NCBI GenBank assembly: GCA_037974665.1
Contig: CM075778.1
Coordinates: 28,028,001 to 28,092,000, forward strand
Source of the DNA: Ehretia macrophylla
Lineage: Eukaryota; Streptophyta; Magnoliopsida; Boraginales; Ehretiaceae
Reading direction: 5' to 3'
DNA length: 64,000 nt
The notes under the pieces were generated by a model. It was not told the origin of the DNA. It ran no database searches and saw only the letters and a program-made list of their open reading frames with translations. Below are positions 46,651 through 58,043 of the stretch, piece after piece. Position numbers and translations under genes: made by a program. Numbering within the stretch: position 1 is the first letter of the stretch; every line of letters begins with the position of its first letter.

Positions 46651-49058
46651 TGTATGACCCGGCCCGAGACCACGTATGCATATATAGGTCATATCATACA
46701 TAATTAAATTATTTTGTATGCTTTTATATTGTCTTATGTGCATTTATGTTATTTTAAGATCATTTATCTTGATTTATGTGTATTTCATCGTTTAACGTGT
46801 ATTTGAGTAGTTTATATCATGTAGCTAGTAATTGAAACTAACTAAGTTCAACCGCTAACTAGAATAAGTGAATTAGAACCAATTAGAATGACAAACTAGT
46901 AATACACAAGTTAGTTGAGGGGCACTCTTGTCCTTAAGCTAAAATTGCATAATATCTTAATACTATTCTATCCTAGGCAAAAACATACACAACACACACC
47001 AAATCTCTACACGCACAACACACACCAAATCTCTACACACACACACACAAAAATTTGAAAACACACACACTATACTCTCTAATTTTTGACTAAGAGAGAA
47101 TAGAGAAAGAGAAGGGGAAGAAGAGGAGTAGGAAGAGCAAGCAAAGTGCAACCATCTTCCACCATTTTCTTGCATTCTCAAGCTTCCACTTGCATCTTGA
47201 ACATTATCTCTTGCATTCAACTCCACATCTAGGTGAGAGACTTTTCAAAACTTCTTTATAAAGCTCATTCAAGGTTATTTGATATTAGTATTGCTTATGG
47301 TATGCTCACGTGAGTTTTGAATGAAGATTGATTATATTGTGTGTTGTAGATCTAGGAATTGAAATTTCATGTTGGGTGTTTGTGGATTGTTAAGGAAAGG
47401 TGATTGGGTGAAGTTTGAACCCTTGTATGATACCTAAAAGTCACCTTGTACGTGCTTGATCTTTGGTCGAGAGTTGTGTGGTTGCAAAAAAATTGATTGT
47501 TGTAGAAGTTGTGTTTTCCCGTTAGGTCATTCGGTCGTTACCTTCTTAATTCGGTCGACCAGATGAAGCAGGTATCGCCCGAATCAATATTCTCTTCCTG
47601 GCGTTGTGACTTCTATCTGGTCGACCGAATAGAGCATGTATCGCCCGGATGACCCAAGATGCACAAAACTTGTTTTATTGATTTTAGGAGCTACTGATGT
47701 CGGATTGAGGCACGGTCAGATGCGTTAGAACCGTATCGAATCCTAGTTTATCATGGTAGACTTAAATTGTGGATTTATGCCATAGTTTATGTGTTACATT
47801 ACTGCCAATCCTTATATGAGGCTTATGAGACTATGGAACGTAGGCATTATTGATGTCTTTTGCTAGTTTTATAGTATGGAACCAATGTCCTACGTCGAAC
47901 ATGATTCATAAACATCACATGTCATTATTTGAGGCCTATATGCATGTAAGTTATGTACTTGCTTGCGTACATTATTTAGTGTTCCTATACATACAATTGA
48001 AGATCGCATGCCTACATACTACATTATTGATATTACTGTTGTGACGGAAGCAGCCTACCTTGTTGCTATCTTAGTCCCTCACTCTCGCTTGGTACAACCC
48101 TTGGAGAGTTAGGTCCTGATTACTCAGTTGATATTATATGCCTTGAGCAATATAATCTAATAACCCCATGGTAGAAGTTCCGATTCCTCTAGGCAGCATC
48201 GGGTTGTCAAGTATAAGTCTCGGCTGCTATGGTAACTCGTGGTGTATATTCAGATTTAACCCTTATGTTTGGTGTGTGTGTGAGATTATGAGATTGATGA
48301 AGCATCGAGACTGGCCACCTCCAACAACTGTTCGAGCAAACTATATCCTTTTATTTACTCTCGCTTGGTACAACCCTTGGAGAGTAGAATTGAGTATTTG
48401 GTTTGATACTGTTGCCATATGCCTGATTAATACGTTATTTATTTCGTTCTTGTATACTTGTCATCCATGTTAATTTTGCTATTCTTGTTGTATGTGCATA
48501 GCATGATTTTAGAAAGAAGTTTACGAAAAGACAAAACTTTTGTGAAAACCCTTCATATTCCATCCTTACTTAGCTATATGCAGGATTAGCTCACCCCTCT
48601 TTATGATACTTATAGGTGAGACCGAGGCCGAGCCAACTGTACAGGTTGAGGGCGATGAGACTCTATGTGACGAGGCTGACTTCTGTCTTTATTGATCTTC
48701 ATGCTTGCGTTGAAGATAGGCTTGATAATAGAAACTGATGATGTACTTTTGAACAACTTCTAATATGTAATATTCTTTTGGATTCTTAACTACCTACTAA
48801 GCTTAATTACCATTTTTTTGAGGCCTAGTCGTCTGTATTTGGCCACCTGTGAAGTACATACAGGGATGCTAGGTCTTGTAAATATGGCTCAGGTTGGTGT
48901 GGCCTTTTAATATCAAATGTCTTGAGCATTCGTTTGAAGTTACTTGTGGAAGATAATAAATGATTAAGTTGTTAAATAATGATCTTACAGGTATTAAGTT
49001 GATTGACATGTCGTGCTCCGACCTTAACCTCCGCAGGTCTTGGTCTCGGGGCGTGACA
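46651..49058 (+). mobile_element. Solo LTR E (chromovirus-like)
   Basis: A 2,408-bp segment from TGTATGACCCGG to GCGTGACA with a perfect target duplication ATGTG at 46646-46650 and 49059-49063, and no interior domain. It shares a segment with the C LTRs, read in the opposite orientation: ACCCCATGGTAGAAGTTCC and GTATAAGTCTCGGCTG near 48160-48235. It was left by LTR-LTR recombination inside copia B, between gag and protease. The frames inside it are not genes. Confidence 0.9.
47521..47654. repeat. Inverted GGTCGACC motif set in solo LTR E
   Basis: ATTCGGTCGACCAGAT (about 47552) and its exact complement ATCTGGTCGACCGAAT (about 47617) lie 65 bp apart. TCGCCCGAAT and TCGCCCGGATGACC motifs and a leading ATTCGGTCG are nearby. 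Confidence 0.75.
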
Positions 49059-49063
49059 ATGTG

Positions 49064-50091
49064 TTTTGTGATTCTTGTTCGGCACTCATGCACAAATAAA
49101 ATAAATGTTGTTCTTCATCCTCTTGGCTGAAATTGGTTCATTCTTTTCTTTATTTTTCTAGTACCAACAGTTTCTTTGAGAATGATTTTGTATTTGACAT
49201 TTGGTGCATCTGTAGAAACAATCTTTTGATTCATGATTAGACTTTATGCAAATGATGCATTGAGAGGTAGAGTTACCAGATTTTTGTTGGAATTCGCCTA
49301 TTCTTTCTTTGCCTTTTCCATGACTGTTAGTTTGATCTCGTCGTCCTCGATCATATTGACCTTTTTGTTGCCAAGAACCCCTTCTATTTTCTGATTTGTT
49401 TGGCCCTTTCTCTGAGATATTAAGTTTGGTTTGAAAGTCTTGTTCAACGGGCAGATTTGACGACCTGTTGATTCTTTGCTCATGTGCTTGAAATAAGCTC
49501 ATTAGTTCATACATGATAATTTTGGACAGATCTTTAGACTCTTCAATAGCAGCAACACAATGATCAAATTTCACATGTAAGCTTCTAAGAATTTTTTTTC
49601 ATTCACCTTCTTTTCTTGAACGGAGTCTCCAAGGCTTTGGATTTGATTAACAATTTTCGCTACTCGAGAAAAGAATTCTTTGATATATTCATTTTCTTTC
49701 ATTTGCAAGTTGTCAAAATCTCTCCACAAAGATTGTAGCTTTATTGAGGCAACCTTTTCATTGCCTTGGAATTCTTTTTTAAGAACATCCCAAGCTTCTT
49801 TTGCAGATTTCTTATTGACAATGTTGGATAAATGGACTTACCTAGGCCTTGCCTTAGATATTGAAATGCGTTAGCGTCTTTCATTCACATCTCCTTGTTT
49901 TGTTCCTTATTCATTGTTAAACTTTTGGCTTGAGATGATTCTGGAACTCTATATTCGACCACCTCCCAAAGATCATGAGAAATAAAGAAATCCTACATCT
50001 TGCTACTCCAATAGTCATAGTGTTTTCCTTCAAAAATTAGCACTTCAGTGGGGGAGTATTTGAACATAGTTGGGACTGAGTTTCCAGCCAT
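49064..50091 (-). pseudogene. gag: Copia B gag
   Basis: Starts at the ATG at 50091 (AGNSVPTMFKYSPTEVLIFE), about 30 bp after the PBS. A TAG near 49993 ends the first piece (YDYWSSKM). The central gag is degraded (49580-49990). A later frame, 49574-49158, has a basic region and two CCHC knuckles, CIICIKSNHESKDC and CTKCQIQNHSQRNC. Beyond 49158 the frame is broken, and solo LTR E interrupts before the protease. In family terms this is the capsid and nucleocapsid protein; here it is inactive. Confidence 0.88.
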
Positions 50092-50119
50092 TATGCAGCA
50101 AAGAGCTACAAAGATTGAA

Positions 50120-50131
50120 GCTCTTATGCCA
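50120..50131 (-). promoter_or_regulatory. Primer binding site of copia B
   Basis: Minus strand TGGCATAAGAGC, two mismatches from the Met-tRNA site, just inside the 5' LTR. Confidence 0.6.
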
Positions 50132-50136
50132 GATTT

Positions 50137-50548
50137 ATTGGCGCAACAGAAGAGAAGTGATAAAAAGGATAAGATGCAGAGCAAAAACAAAGGAAAAAAA
50201 TATTGAAATATGAGATAACTATTGCAGTAATTTGATGTAAGATTTGTACTGATATGAAGATTTATATTCGTATTTTAAGGTTGTTTATAGCAGTAGCACA
50301 AACTTGATAATATTGCATTAAGAATAGAGAATGTTATATTGGATTGCAGTAAATTCTTTTCTATCACAGAACATTACAACTTCAGCTCCTTTTATAGATG
50401 CATTTCATGCTCTAGAATAATCTGCAATGGTTTGTTTACAAGATGCATTAATGAAGTAGGTAGAGCTAATTAGTTGTTGCAAACTTAATACCTTCTCAAA
50501 TTTCTATAAACACAACTCTTGTTGAAAATTACAAATTATCTTCCAACA
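50137..50548 (-). repeat. 5' LTR of copia B
   Basis: On the minus strand it starts TGTTGGAAGATAATTTG and ends near GCGCCAATA. Matches 25349-25801. Confidence 0.9.
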
Positions 50549-53500
50549 CTACACTCCTCATTTTTTAGCAGCGTGTACTGCTTGATGATAGCGACACTAG
50601 TACTTCCTCTCTTACTACCTATTCAGCCCTTGTCGACCCCTTCCTCCAACACTGAACAAGTACTACTAGATTCCACTCATTCCAAAAACCCGGCAACATC
50701 TGCTCGTTCCAAGGCATCCTCGTCTAATTGTTCAAACTCCAATAATTCCAAAACGAAGTGTCAAATCTATCATATGTTTGATCACTCCGCAACACAGTGC
50801 CACTTTCGCTATTCTCAGTCATGCAATAGCAATCCCAATACTCACTTTGCTGGATATTACCACAATCAATCTACTATGTCGTCATCTGCTCCTTCTTCTA
50901 TTCAATCCTGGATACCCGACTTCGGTGCTTCGTCTCACATGATGTCCGATCCAAATCTCCTTCAGAATATTCAGCCATACAGGGTCCGAGCATGTGGTTG
51001 TCAGTAATGGTAAGTCTTTATCCGTTGTCAATACTGGTTCCTTTTCAATATCCACAATGTTCCGTGTATTTCACTTAAATCGTATTTTGTATGTTCTCAA
51101 ACTCACAAAAAAACTTACTTTGTCTCTAACTTTACTAAAGATAAATCCATTTCACTCAAGTTTACTCCTTCCATTGTTTTGTCAAGGACCTTCGCACTGG
51201 GACTCCGTTACTCAAGGGCCACGTTGAGTCAAATCTCTATACCCTTCCTCTGTTGTCTTCATCGTCATCATCTCCTCACTTTGCTCTCACAAGGTCGTCT
51301 GGGTCCGTCTCACTTTGGCACTAACGTCTGGGTCATTGCTTCAAATATGTTTTCCAATCGTTGCCTTCTTAGAAATCTATAGATTTTTTTGGCAGTTCCA
51401 TTTTAAATAAATGTTGTAATGCATATATATTGGGCAAGAGTCACAAATTGTATTTCTCACGCTCTTCTCGTGAGTCACTAGCACCTTTAGACTTAGTCTG
51501 TTGTGATATCTGGGGACCAATCCCAGTCAGTTTGTTTTTTGTTGATGATTTAAGTTGGTATATTTGATTATATCCACTCAAAAATAAAAGTGACTATATT
51601 GCCAGTTTTACTCATTTTAAATATCTCACTGAAATTTTTTTTAATACTCACACACTAGCGGAGTTATATTGGAGCCAGTGGGGGCTGCAGCCCCCACTGA
51701 TTCATAAAAATCGTTAAAATTTTTATGTATTTTTTTTAAAAAAATTATATATTTAAGCATTTTTAGTTAAAAAAAATTAATTAGCCCCCACTGAAAAATA
51801 AAAGTACTAGTATAATTCAAAAATTATGAATTTTAGCCCCCACTGACCCATAAAAATGTTAAAATTTTTATGTATTTTTTGAAAAAAAATTAGATATTTA
51901 TGTATTTTTAGTTAAAAAAAATTAATTAGCCCCCACTGAAAAATAAAAGTACTCGTATAATTTAAAAATTATGATTTTAGCCCCCACTGGCTCATAAAAA
52001 CGTTAAAATTTTATATATTTTTTGAAAAAAATACTTGTATAGTTTAAAAATTATAAATTTTAGTCCTCACTGACAAAAATTCCTGACTCCATCCCTGTAC
52101 TCACATCAAATCTTTCCAATGTAGTGGTGCAAAAGAAGTAACTCGAGGGTGCCTTAAACAAACAATCTCATATTCCGACATTCAATACAAAATATCATGC
52201 CCGCACACAGCTAAATCTGACGAGCTAAGTCCCAAGTCTGCACCATGTGTTTTTATACGGATATAATGAGTACTATAGGTGTTATCATTGTTTTCATACT
52301 ATGAAATGTCATGTTTACGTTTCAAGACACGTCATTTTCGATGAACAACAATTTTCCTTTGCTCACTCTCAGTCTGACATAGTCACCTCTCAAAGTTCTA
52401 AATTGTCAGTTTTAAATCACACTCAAGACGGTCTCTAGCTTTCGTGGTTCGAATTTTCAATCCCTCCTACCTAGTATTTCACATCTTCCTATATACACCC
52501 CACATCGTGACAATTTGTTCCCTACAGCTACTACCTCAGACCTTTCGTCATCCTACGTGCCCAACCTCAACACTCAACAACCATAACAAACAGAGTCAAG
52601 TGACCATCATCAGAATGGAACCCCACGCGCTAGTCCCTCTAGTTCACCCGTGTTTGCCACTTTCTCAACATCTAACTCAAGTGGTCCCCACCTACCAACC
52701 CCTCCCATAAACACTATCATCCAAGAGTTTACTCAACTAGCCTTGTCACTATCAAGCTTTGCGCCCACGTCACTATGTACCTCAACTACTTCGCCGTTAG
52801 CTTCTAATTCCATCCAACATGTATAGTCCTACCATCACATGGTCATAAGGACTCGGGACAATACCCGAGGCCCCAAGACCTTTCATGACTTTATTGCTGT
52901 TCACACCACAGAAAAGTCCACTACTCTCTCAAAATTGCCTGACTATGAGCCTAACATATTTCATCAAGCTTCAAAATTTTATCATTGGCGTCAGGCCATG
53001 GCTAGTGAATAAAATGCATTGATCTCTAATGGAAAATGGATTTTAGTTCTTAAACCTTTGAATGTAAATAATTTAGGGTACAAATAAGTGTTTCGTGTTA
53101 AAAAGAAGCTTGATGGTCATATTGAACAATACAAAGCCTATTTGGTAACTAAGAAATATAGTCAAGAAGACAATGTAGACTACATAAATATATTCAGTCC
53201 AATTGTAAAACCCACCACAATCCGAGTTGTTCTATCACTTGCTCTCTTCAAACATTAGCTTGTTTGTCAACTCGATCTAAACAATGCCTTTATCCATGGC
53301 TTGCTTACTGAACGAGTTTACATGTCACAATCACCTAGGTTTGTTTATCCCTCATTCCCTCATCATGTATGTCAACTCAGAAAAGCTCTATATGGTCTCA
53401 AACAAGCCCCAAAGGCCTAGTTTTTACGCTTAAGCTCATTTCTTACTCATTTGGGTTTTTGTTCCTCAACATCAGACTCATCTCTATTTATTAGAATAAA

Positions 53501-54412
53501 AGGTGCTACTGCAGTGTATATTCTTTTTTACGTCGACGATATCCTAATTATGAGAAGTGAGCAACACTTAATTGACACCATTATTACAGTCCTCAACTGA
53601 TAGTTTACTTTTAAGGATCTAGGTCCTATTTCCTATTTTCTTGGCCTACAGGTTGAATCGGTGAATAGAGGTGTCATTCTTCATTAATTGTAGTTCGTCA
53701 ATAAGCTTCTCACCCGCTCGACTTTTACTGAAGCTAAACCCCAGTGGCTATACCTATTGCGGCACAACATCAACTCTTTATTAAATCTGGGGATCTCTTT
53801 CACGATCCAACAATGTATCGAAGTATTGTTGAGGCACTCTAGTACCTTATAATTACTCGACCAGATATTAGTTATGCTATTAACAAAGTCTGCCAATTCA
53901 TGCTTGCTCTAACAGATGTTCATTGGTCAATGGTGAAACGAATACTTTGATATCTCAGGGCACTACTTCATATGGCTTACACATTCAAAACTCGACAGGC
54001 AGCATGCTATATGCTTATTGAAACTCTGATTGGGCTGACTGTTCTGATGACCGCAAAGTACTTATGGGTATTGCATTTTTTTGGGTCCTAATCTTATCCT
54101 ATAGTCTTCAAGAAAACAACCTACCACTACACGGTCCAGTACTAAAGTAGAGTATCATGCAATTGCATTTGCCACAGCAGAATTATGTTGGCTTAAATCA
54201 CTTCTGTTTGAGCTTAATGTCTTACACCCCACTCCTCTCATACTTTGGTGTGACAATGTTGGTTCCATATATCTGACTGCAAATTCGATTTTCTATGCTC
54301 GTACGTACCAAACATATAGAGTTGGACGTTCACTTTGTATGAGAAAAAGTTACAACTGGTGAATTGCGTATTCGATTCATTTCAACTCTTGATTAGCTTG
54401 TAGATATGATGT
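50549..54412 (+). pseudogene. gag-pol: Copia A, right part: gag end through RNase H, heavily decayed
   Basis: Resumes copia A where B interrupted it. Visible in order: a Ser/Asn-rich gag end with a knuckle-like CQIYHMFDHSATQCHFRY (about 50760-50820), a protease-like WIPDFGASSHMMSD (DSG changed to DFG), an integrase start (DLVCCDIWGPIPVS) interrupted by a hAT MITE at 51653, a post-integrase piece (VYVSRHVIFDEQQF near 52310), RT from about 53030 with [10 protein letters not shown] and FYVDDILI (about 53525), and RNase H-like sequence to about 54410. Stops are frequent. The central integrase is missing, and so is the 3' LTR. Confidence 0.85.
51653..52097 (-). mobile_element. Non-autonomous hAT-like MITE, copy 2
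   Basis: Ends CACTAGCGGAG and (complement) CAGGGATGGAG, with a perfect 8-bp target duplication TACTCACA at 51645-51652 and 52098-52105, diagnostic of hAT. The interior repeats AGCCCCCACTG plus AAAAATTATGAATTTT units of about 170-180 bp, homologous to 24346-24710 in the opposite orientation. It is inserted in the copia A integrase. Confidence 0.82.
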
Positions 54413-54944
54413 GTCACACCCCAAACCTATATCCTAAGGATAGGGCTGATACGTGATATATCGTGAGCTTGAGAAGTTTGCTTCCTCTCTCAAGCATGCA
54501 AGGCCATTGTAATACCCACAAATTTTGGGAGCTGGATTTAAAATTAACTTTTTTTTATCTATTTAAATATGTCATTTTCAAGAAGTTATTGGTGGTTTTT
54601 ATTGGGGAAGTTATAAAATTGGGATTTTTGGAAATTTACAAAAGTCTTAAAGTTATAATTTTGTTTTAGGCTAAGATATTTTTGCAACAACAACTTTCTT
54701 CAATATCAAAGATTAATACTGTTAACTTGAGAGAATTTTTATTTTATTTTATAATGAGATCAATAGGTTGTATAAAATTCTTGCACAATGACAAAACGAT
54801 TATGGATTCACCATTTTGGTTCAAAGAATTAAATGTAAAAATGCTTGTGCTTGAGATACTGATGAAAGGTAAGTGAGATTACCTCTTCCATTTGAACCCC
54901 TTTCCTTGTTGATATTTTTTTACAGTTAAAAGTTCAATTGTTTC
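54413..54944. other. Spacer with possible LTR-like fragment
   Basis: Starts TGTCACACCCCAAACC, a phrase resembling plant LTR ends, where copia A stops. No partner end or coding region was found. Confidence 0.35.
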
Positions 54945-55027
54945 TATTAAAGTACAAATTTGTGTGCGGCTAAATTAGAAAAGTTTACTAGCTTTGACTT
55001 CCCGTGGACCTGCAAAAAGGAAAGGAG

Positions 55028-55050
55028 CCGCAGGGGGGTGTGCCCCGCGG
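55028..55050 (-). other. Hairpin in the F LTR transcribed region
   Basis: CCGC, bulged A, GGGG pair with CCCC and GCGG around GGTGTG. It directly precedes TAGCACTC, as does the different hairpin at 2018-2032. Confidence 0.5.
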
Positions 55051-55147
55051 TAGCACTCTAAAGCTTAAATTAGTTGGGTGCTTGAAGAAGGAAAGTGTGT
55101 GCAATTTCAATAATGAAACTGTTACCTCCGCTAGAGAGTGTGTGGTT

Positions 55148-55157
55148 GTATTTATAC
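55148..55157 (-). promoter_or_regulatory. TATA box of the F LTR
   Basis: Minus strand GTATAAATAC, correctly placed for transcription leftwards through the hairpin. Confidence 0.55.
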
Positions 55158-55690
55158 TTTTTGGATGAGAGAGAATCTGACACCTCTGTCTTTCACGGGG
55201 TATGCTGATACTCTGTTAAGATTTAGGATCTTATCGGGAGGTCGGATTTTGGGATGTCATTGGGAGATCAGATTTTGAACTGCATTCAAGTAAGTGGGGT
55301 CTATGCTCGAAGATTTGTCCTACCTCCTGGTGAAGAGCACTCTAGGGGCATATAAGTCTTCTTTGATGAGGTCGGCAATTTCATCCTTATCAACTACCCG
55401 TCCCCCAATTTCTTGGTCAGGTAAAAGCTGATTGAGGAATCGCTTTTCCTGTAAATTTTGCCCGACCTCAGTCCTTGACATGGTTATGACAGGTCATTAA
55501 GTGACCTTGCTACGTGTCATCCTCTGATTAATGCATCAGTTACGCAACTTTTTCAGAAATGTTGCACTTATGGCAACTGACATAACTGTTGGTCTCATGG
55601 TGTTGTTTCAATTTCTCGCATTCCTCAGCTATAAGTAAGGGAGTTTGATTGAGTTTTTGAATCATTTTGAAACTCTTACCCATTTTCTCA

Positions 55691-55711
55691 AGGTTTTTTT
55701 TTTTTTTTTGT
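55691..55711 (-). promoter_or_regulatory. Polypurine tract of element F
   Basis: The minus strand has an A-run ending CCT immediately before the LTR start TGAGAAAA. The tract would prime plus-strand synthesis. Confidence 0.5.
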
Positions 55712-55809
55712 CTCTCTATCATGAGCTTCAAGTCATTTACTGATCCTTTCTATAGCCTCTGTCTCTTAGGTACGTTTACCACTACTTGTTCTGCTCTTTT
55801 TTCTAAGCA

Positions 55810-58043
55810 ATGGGTAGAAGTGATTCTGATTCTCAGAATAAGTCAGACCATTCTTATGGGCGTGGGGGAGGTGATGAGAGCATTAATTCTTCTTTTAGCT
55901 GTAGTGGGAGTCTTGCGATACCTATAGCTAGGAACCCTTATAGGATTTCTCCCATAAATGAATCTGCAGAAGCCGTTTCTCTCAGGGTCGTATCTCTAGT
56001 GAGAATTAATCTTGGCTTTTCTGGCGCTCCTCCTATTAAAGTACCTACGCCCCAAGCCAGTGCTGCGGGGACCTCTAGTGTCCTTATTGCTATGCCATCG
56101 AACCCTAACTTTGTTAGAAGGTTTGATGGGTCTGTTGCCACTACTCCTAGGGTTAGAGAGCCTCGTTTTGCTGCCCTGCAGTGAGATTATGAGGTCGATG
56201 ACAACCTAGTTTTTACCCTTGAAGACAGTAAGGTCATTCCTTCAGGTTTTACTATGTGTATCCCTAAGGCTGAAGAGAGAGCTTGTGGACCTGGTAAAGG
56301 AGAAGTGACCTTTTATATAGATATCTTTAAGTTCTTTTCTTTGCCCATTCTTCCTTTTATTAGGGCAATTCTGAACATTTTTTACCTTAGTCCTGGCCAA
56401 GTGATTCCGAGCAGTTGGCAGATGATGATTGGTTTTTACATACACCTTAAGAAGCTAGGATTCGAACCTACTCCAAAACTTTTCTTCCACTTTTATACAG
56501 TGAAGATCTCCGATGGGTTAGGATGGTACTATTTTTGTGCCCAGGCCGGTAGGAACCTTTTCAAGAAACGGCCTTCATCCAATAAAGAGTAGCACACTAA
56601 ATATGTCTTCATCAAGTCAGACGAAAGTTGGGGGGATAGATCCAATTGGCGTGTCCTTTCTTGACCTTATCCTACTAGTAGAGTCTTGACCCTTGAGGAG
56701 GAGATAGTGGTAGGTACCTTTAAGGATTGCACTCCCATTGATGGTAATAAGTACCTGGACCCGAGGGAGGTGCTTAGCTCAGGGCGATACGGGGAGACCT
56801 TCCAAGTACCTCGAGTTGAGGTACATGACGTTGCCCCCATTCGACCTATTCAGCAGGCTGAAATTTTGGCTTCTGATACTCTTAGTGCTGCTACTGCTAA
56901 TGATTGTGAGGCTGAGTATTGTAAGCTCCATTTTTTCATTACATATTTGCCAGTATTGATTGTTTATTCATTTTTTTTTTAAATTTAAGGTATGGATATT
57001 TCTAAGGAGCTCAAGACTAACCTGGCATGACAGGTTCACCGAAGAGAAAAATGTAAGGTCGGTGAAGAGTTGGGACCCTCCAAGAAGTATAAACATGAAA
57101 CAACAGAAGAAGAAGTAGAGATTCATGAGGTCGACGACGACCCCCATTTATCGACCAAGCTGAGCCAACATTCTTCGTTAATGAGACTAGGGACCCGACT
57201 CATCTAGAGGTGCTTGAAGCTGAAGAGGAAGCTGATCCTAGTGCACAACAAGACACTTAGCCTGAACTTGGGATCATAGGCTATCCTGGGATCAGGTTTA
57301 AGGTAGGTCCTGAGCCTGGTTATGAGAAAGATCCTCATTTTGAGAAGATTTTGGGTAAGTCGTCCAAGCTAGTCAATTCTCTTACCGTGAGGGAGGCCAT
57401 TGATTATTGTTTCAAACAAGTTAGCATTTTTCTCATGTTTGGTTTTATGACCTTCCCGAGCTATATTGATTTGGTTTTTCTTTGGCAGCAAACCCAAACC
57501 CTTTATGATGGCATTAAGTATTGCATCAAGGCTACCAACCTGGCCAATGATCTGACTGGGAGGTATTATGAGAAGAAGGCATATCTCTGAGGTTATGCCA
57601 AATATAAGGCGGAGAAAGAGTAAGAAATTCTCAATTTGAAAACCTTGCACGATTCAGAGATGAAAGCCCTGAAGATCCAACATGAAATCGAGCTCAATGC
57701 TGTCAAGGATGAGTAAGTAGCTACTCAGCATTGTGCCGATGTTCTGGGCGTTATGCTTAATAATTCTTTATCAAATAGCACTACACAAGCTCGGCAGGCT
57801 GTTGAAGAATATAAACGTAGTGATGCATATCATCAAGTTTTTACCCGCGCATAATTTAAGGCCCGATATCATGGCGTTACTGATGGTATGAAGATTGCCC
57901 TGATGCGTGCTGAGAGGTTGGACAGAGCTTAGGGTGTTGAGATTGATTTTTCTGTGCTGCTTAAGGAATCTACCTCTGATCTAGAAGTTGATAAGGAAGG
58001 CGATGGAGAAAACAATGAAGAAAGCCCTCTTGATGTAAACTAA
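55810..58043 (+). pseudogene. Antisense gene of element F, Transposase_28-like ('putative gypsy-type transposon' domain)
   Basis: It lies on the strand opposite to gag-pol, between pol and the 3' LTR. Exon 1 opens at ATG 55810 (GRSDSDSQNKSDHSYGRGGG) and stays in one frame to 56920 despite TGA 56182, TAG 56590 and TGA 56662. It contains the family core: QVIPSSWQMMIGFYIHLKKL, GFEPTPKLFFHFY and GWYYFCAQAGRN (about 56390-56560). Two GT-AG introns of 69 nt are proposed, 56921-56989 and 57420-57488, the first with a strong T-tract. Exon 2 is acidic and basic (GPSKKYKHETTEEEVEIHE), and the last part (57600-57960) looks coiled-coil. More stops and at least one frameshift occur; the end is TAA 58041-58043. 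The molecular role of this family is unknown. Intron 2 could instead be coding, since it stays open. Confidence 0.75.

Larger units (their letters stand above)
25349..50548 (-). mobile_element. Copia B, inserted in copia A and itself interrupted
   Basis: Minus-strand copia with LTRs 25349-25801 (3') and 50137-50548 (5'), both with TGTTGG/CCAACA-type inverted ends (one end mutated in each). Flanking CTAAA (25344-25348) and CTACA (50549-50553) are a target duplication with one mismatch. A PBS-like TGGCATAAGAGC (two mismatches to the Met-tRNA site) lies at 50120-50131. The protein order gag, knuckles, protease, integrase, RT, RNase H runs from right to left and is split by element E (between gag and protease) and by element C (inside the pre-integrase domain). 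Confidence 0.9.
54945..55690 (-). repeat. 3' LTR of element F
   Basis: About 746 bp. On the minus strand it begins TGAGAAAATGGG after a purine tract (55691-55711) and ends near TACTTTAATA. It has a TATA box (55148-55157) and, about 100 nt downstream, a GC-rich hairpin (55028-55050). Confidence 0.7.

Noticed and set aside
47850..48473. Plus-strand frames inside solo LTR E
   Set aside because: They lie within a 2.4-kb LTR with perfect target duplication and show no domain.
57420..57488. Reading the 69-nt segment as coding in the antisense gene
   Set aside because: It stays open because 69 is divisible by three, but it has GT-AG ends, a TTTTTCTTTGGCAG acceptor and an abrupt hydrophobic composition. 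An intron is preferred, though not proven.
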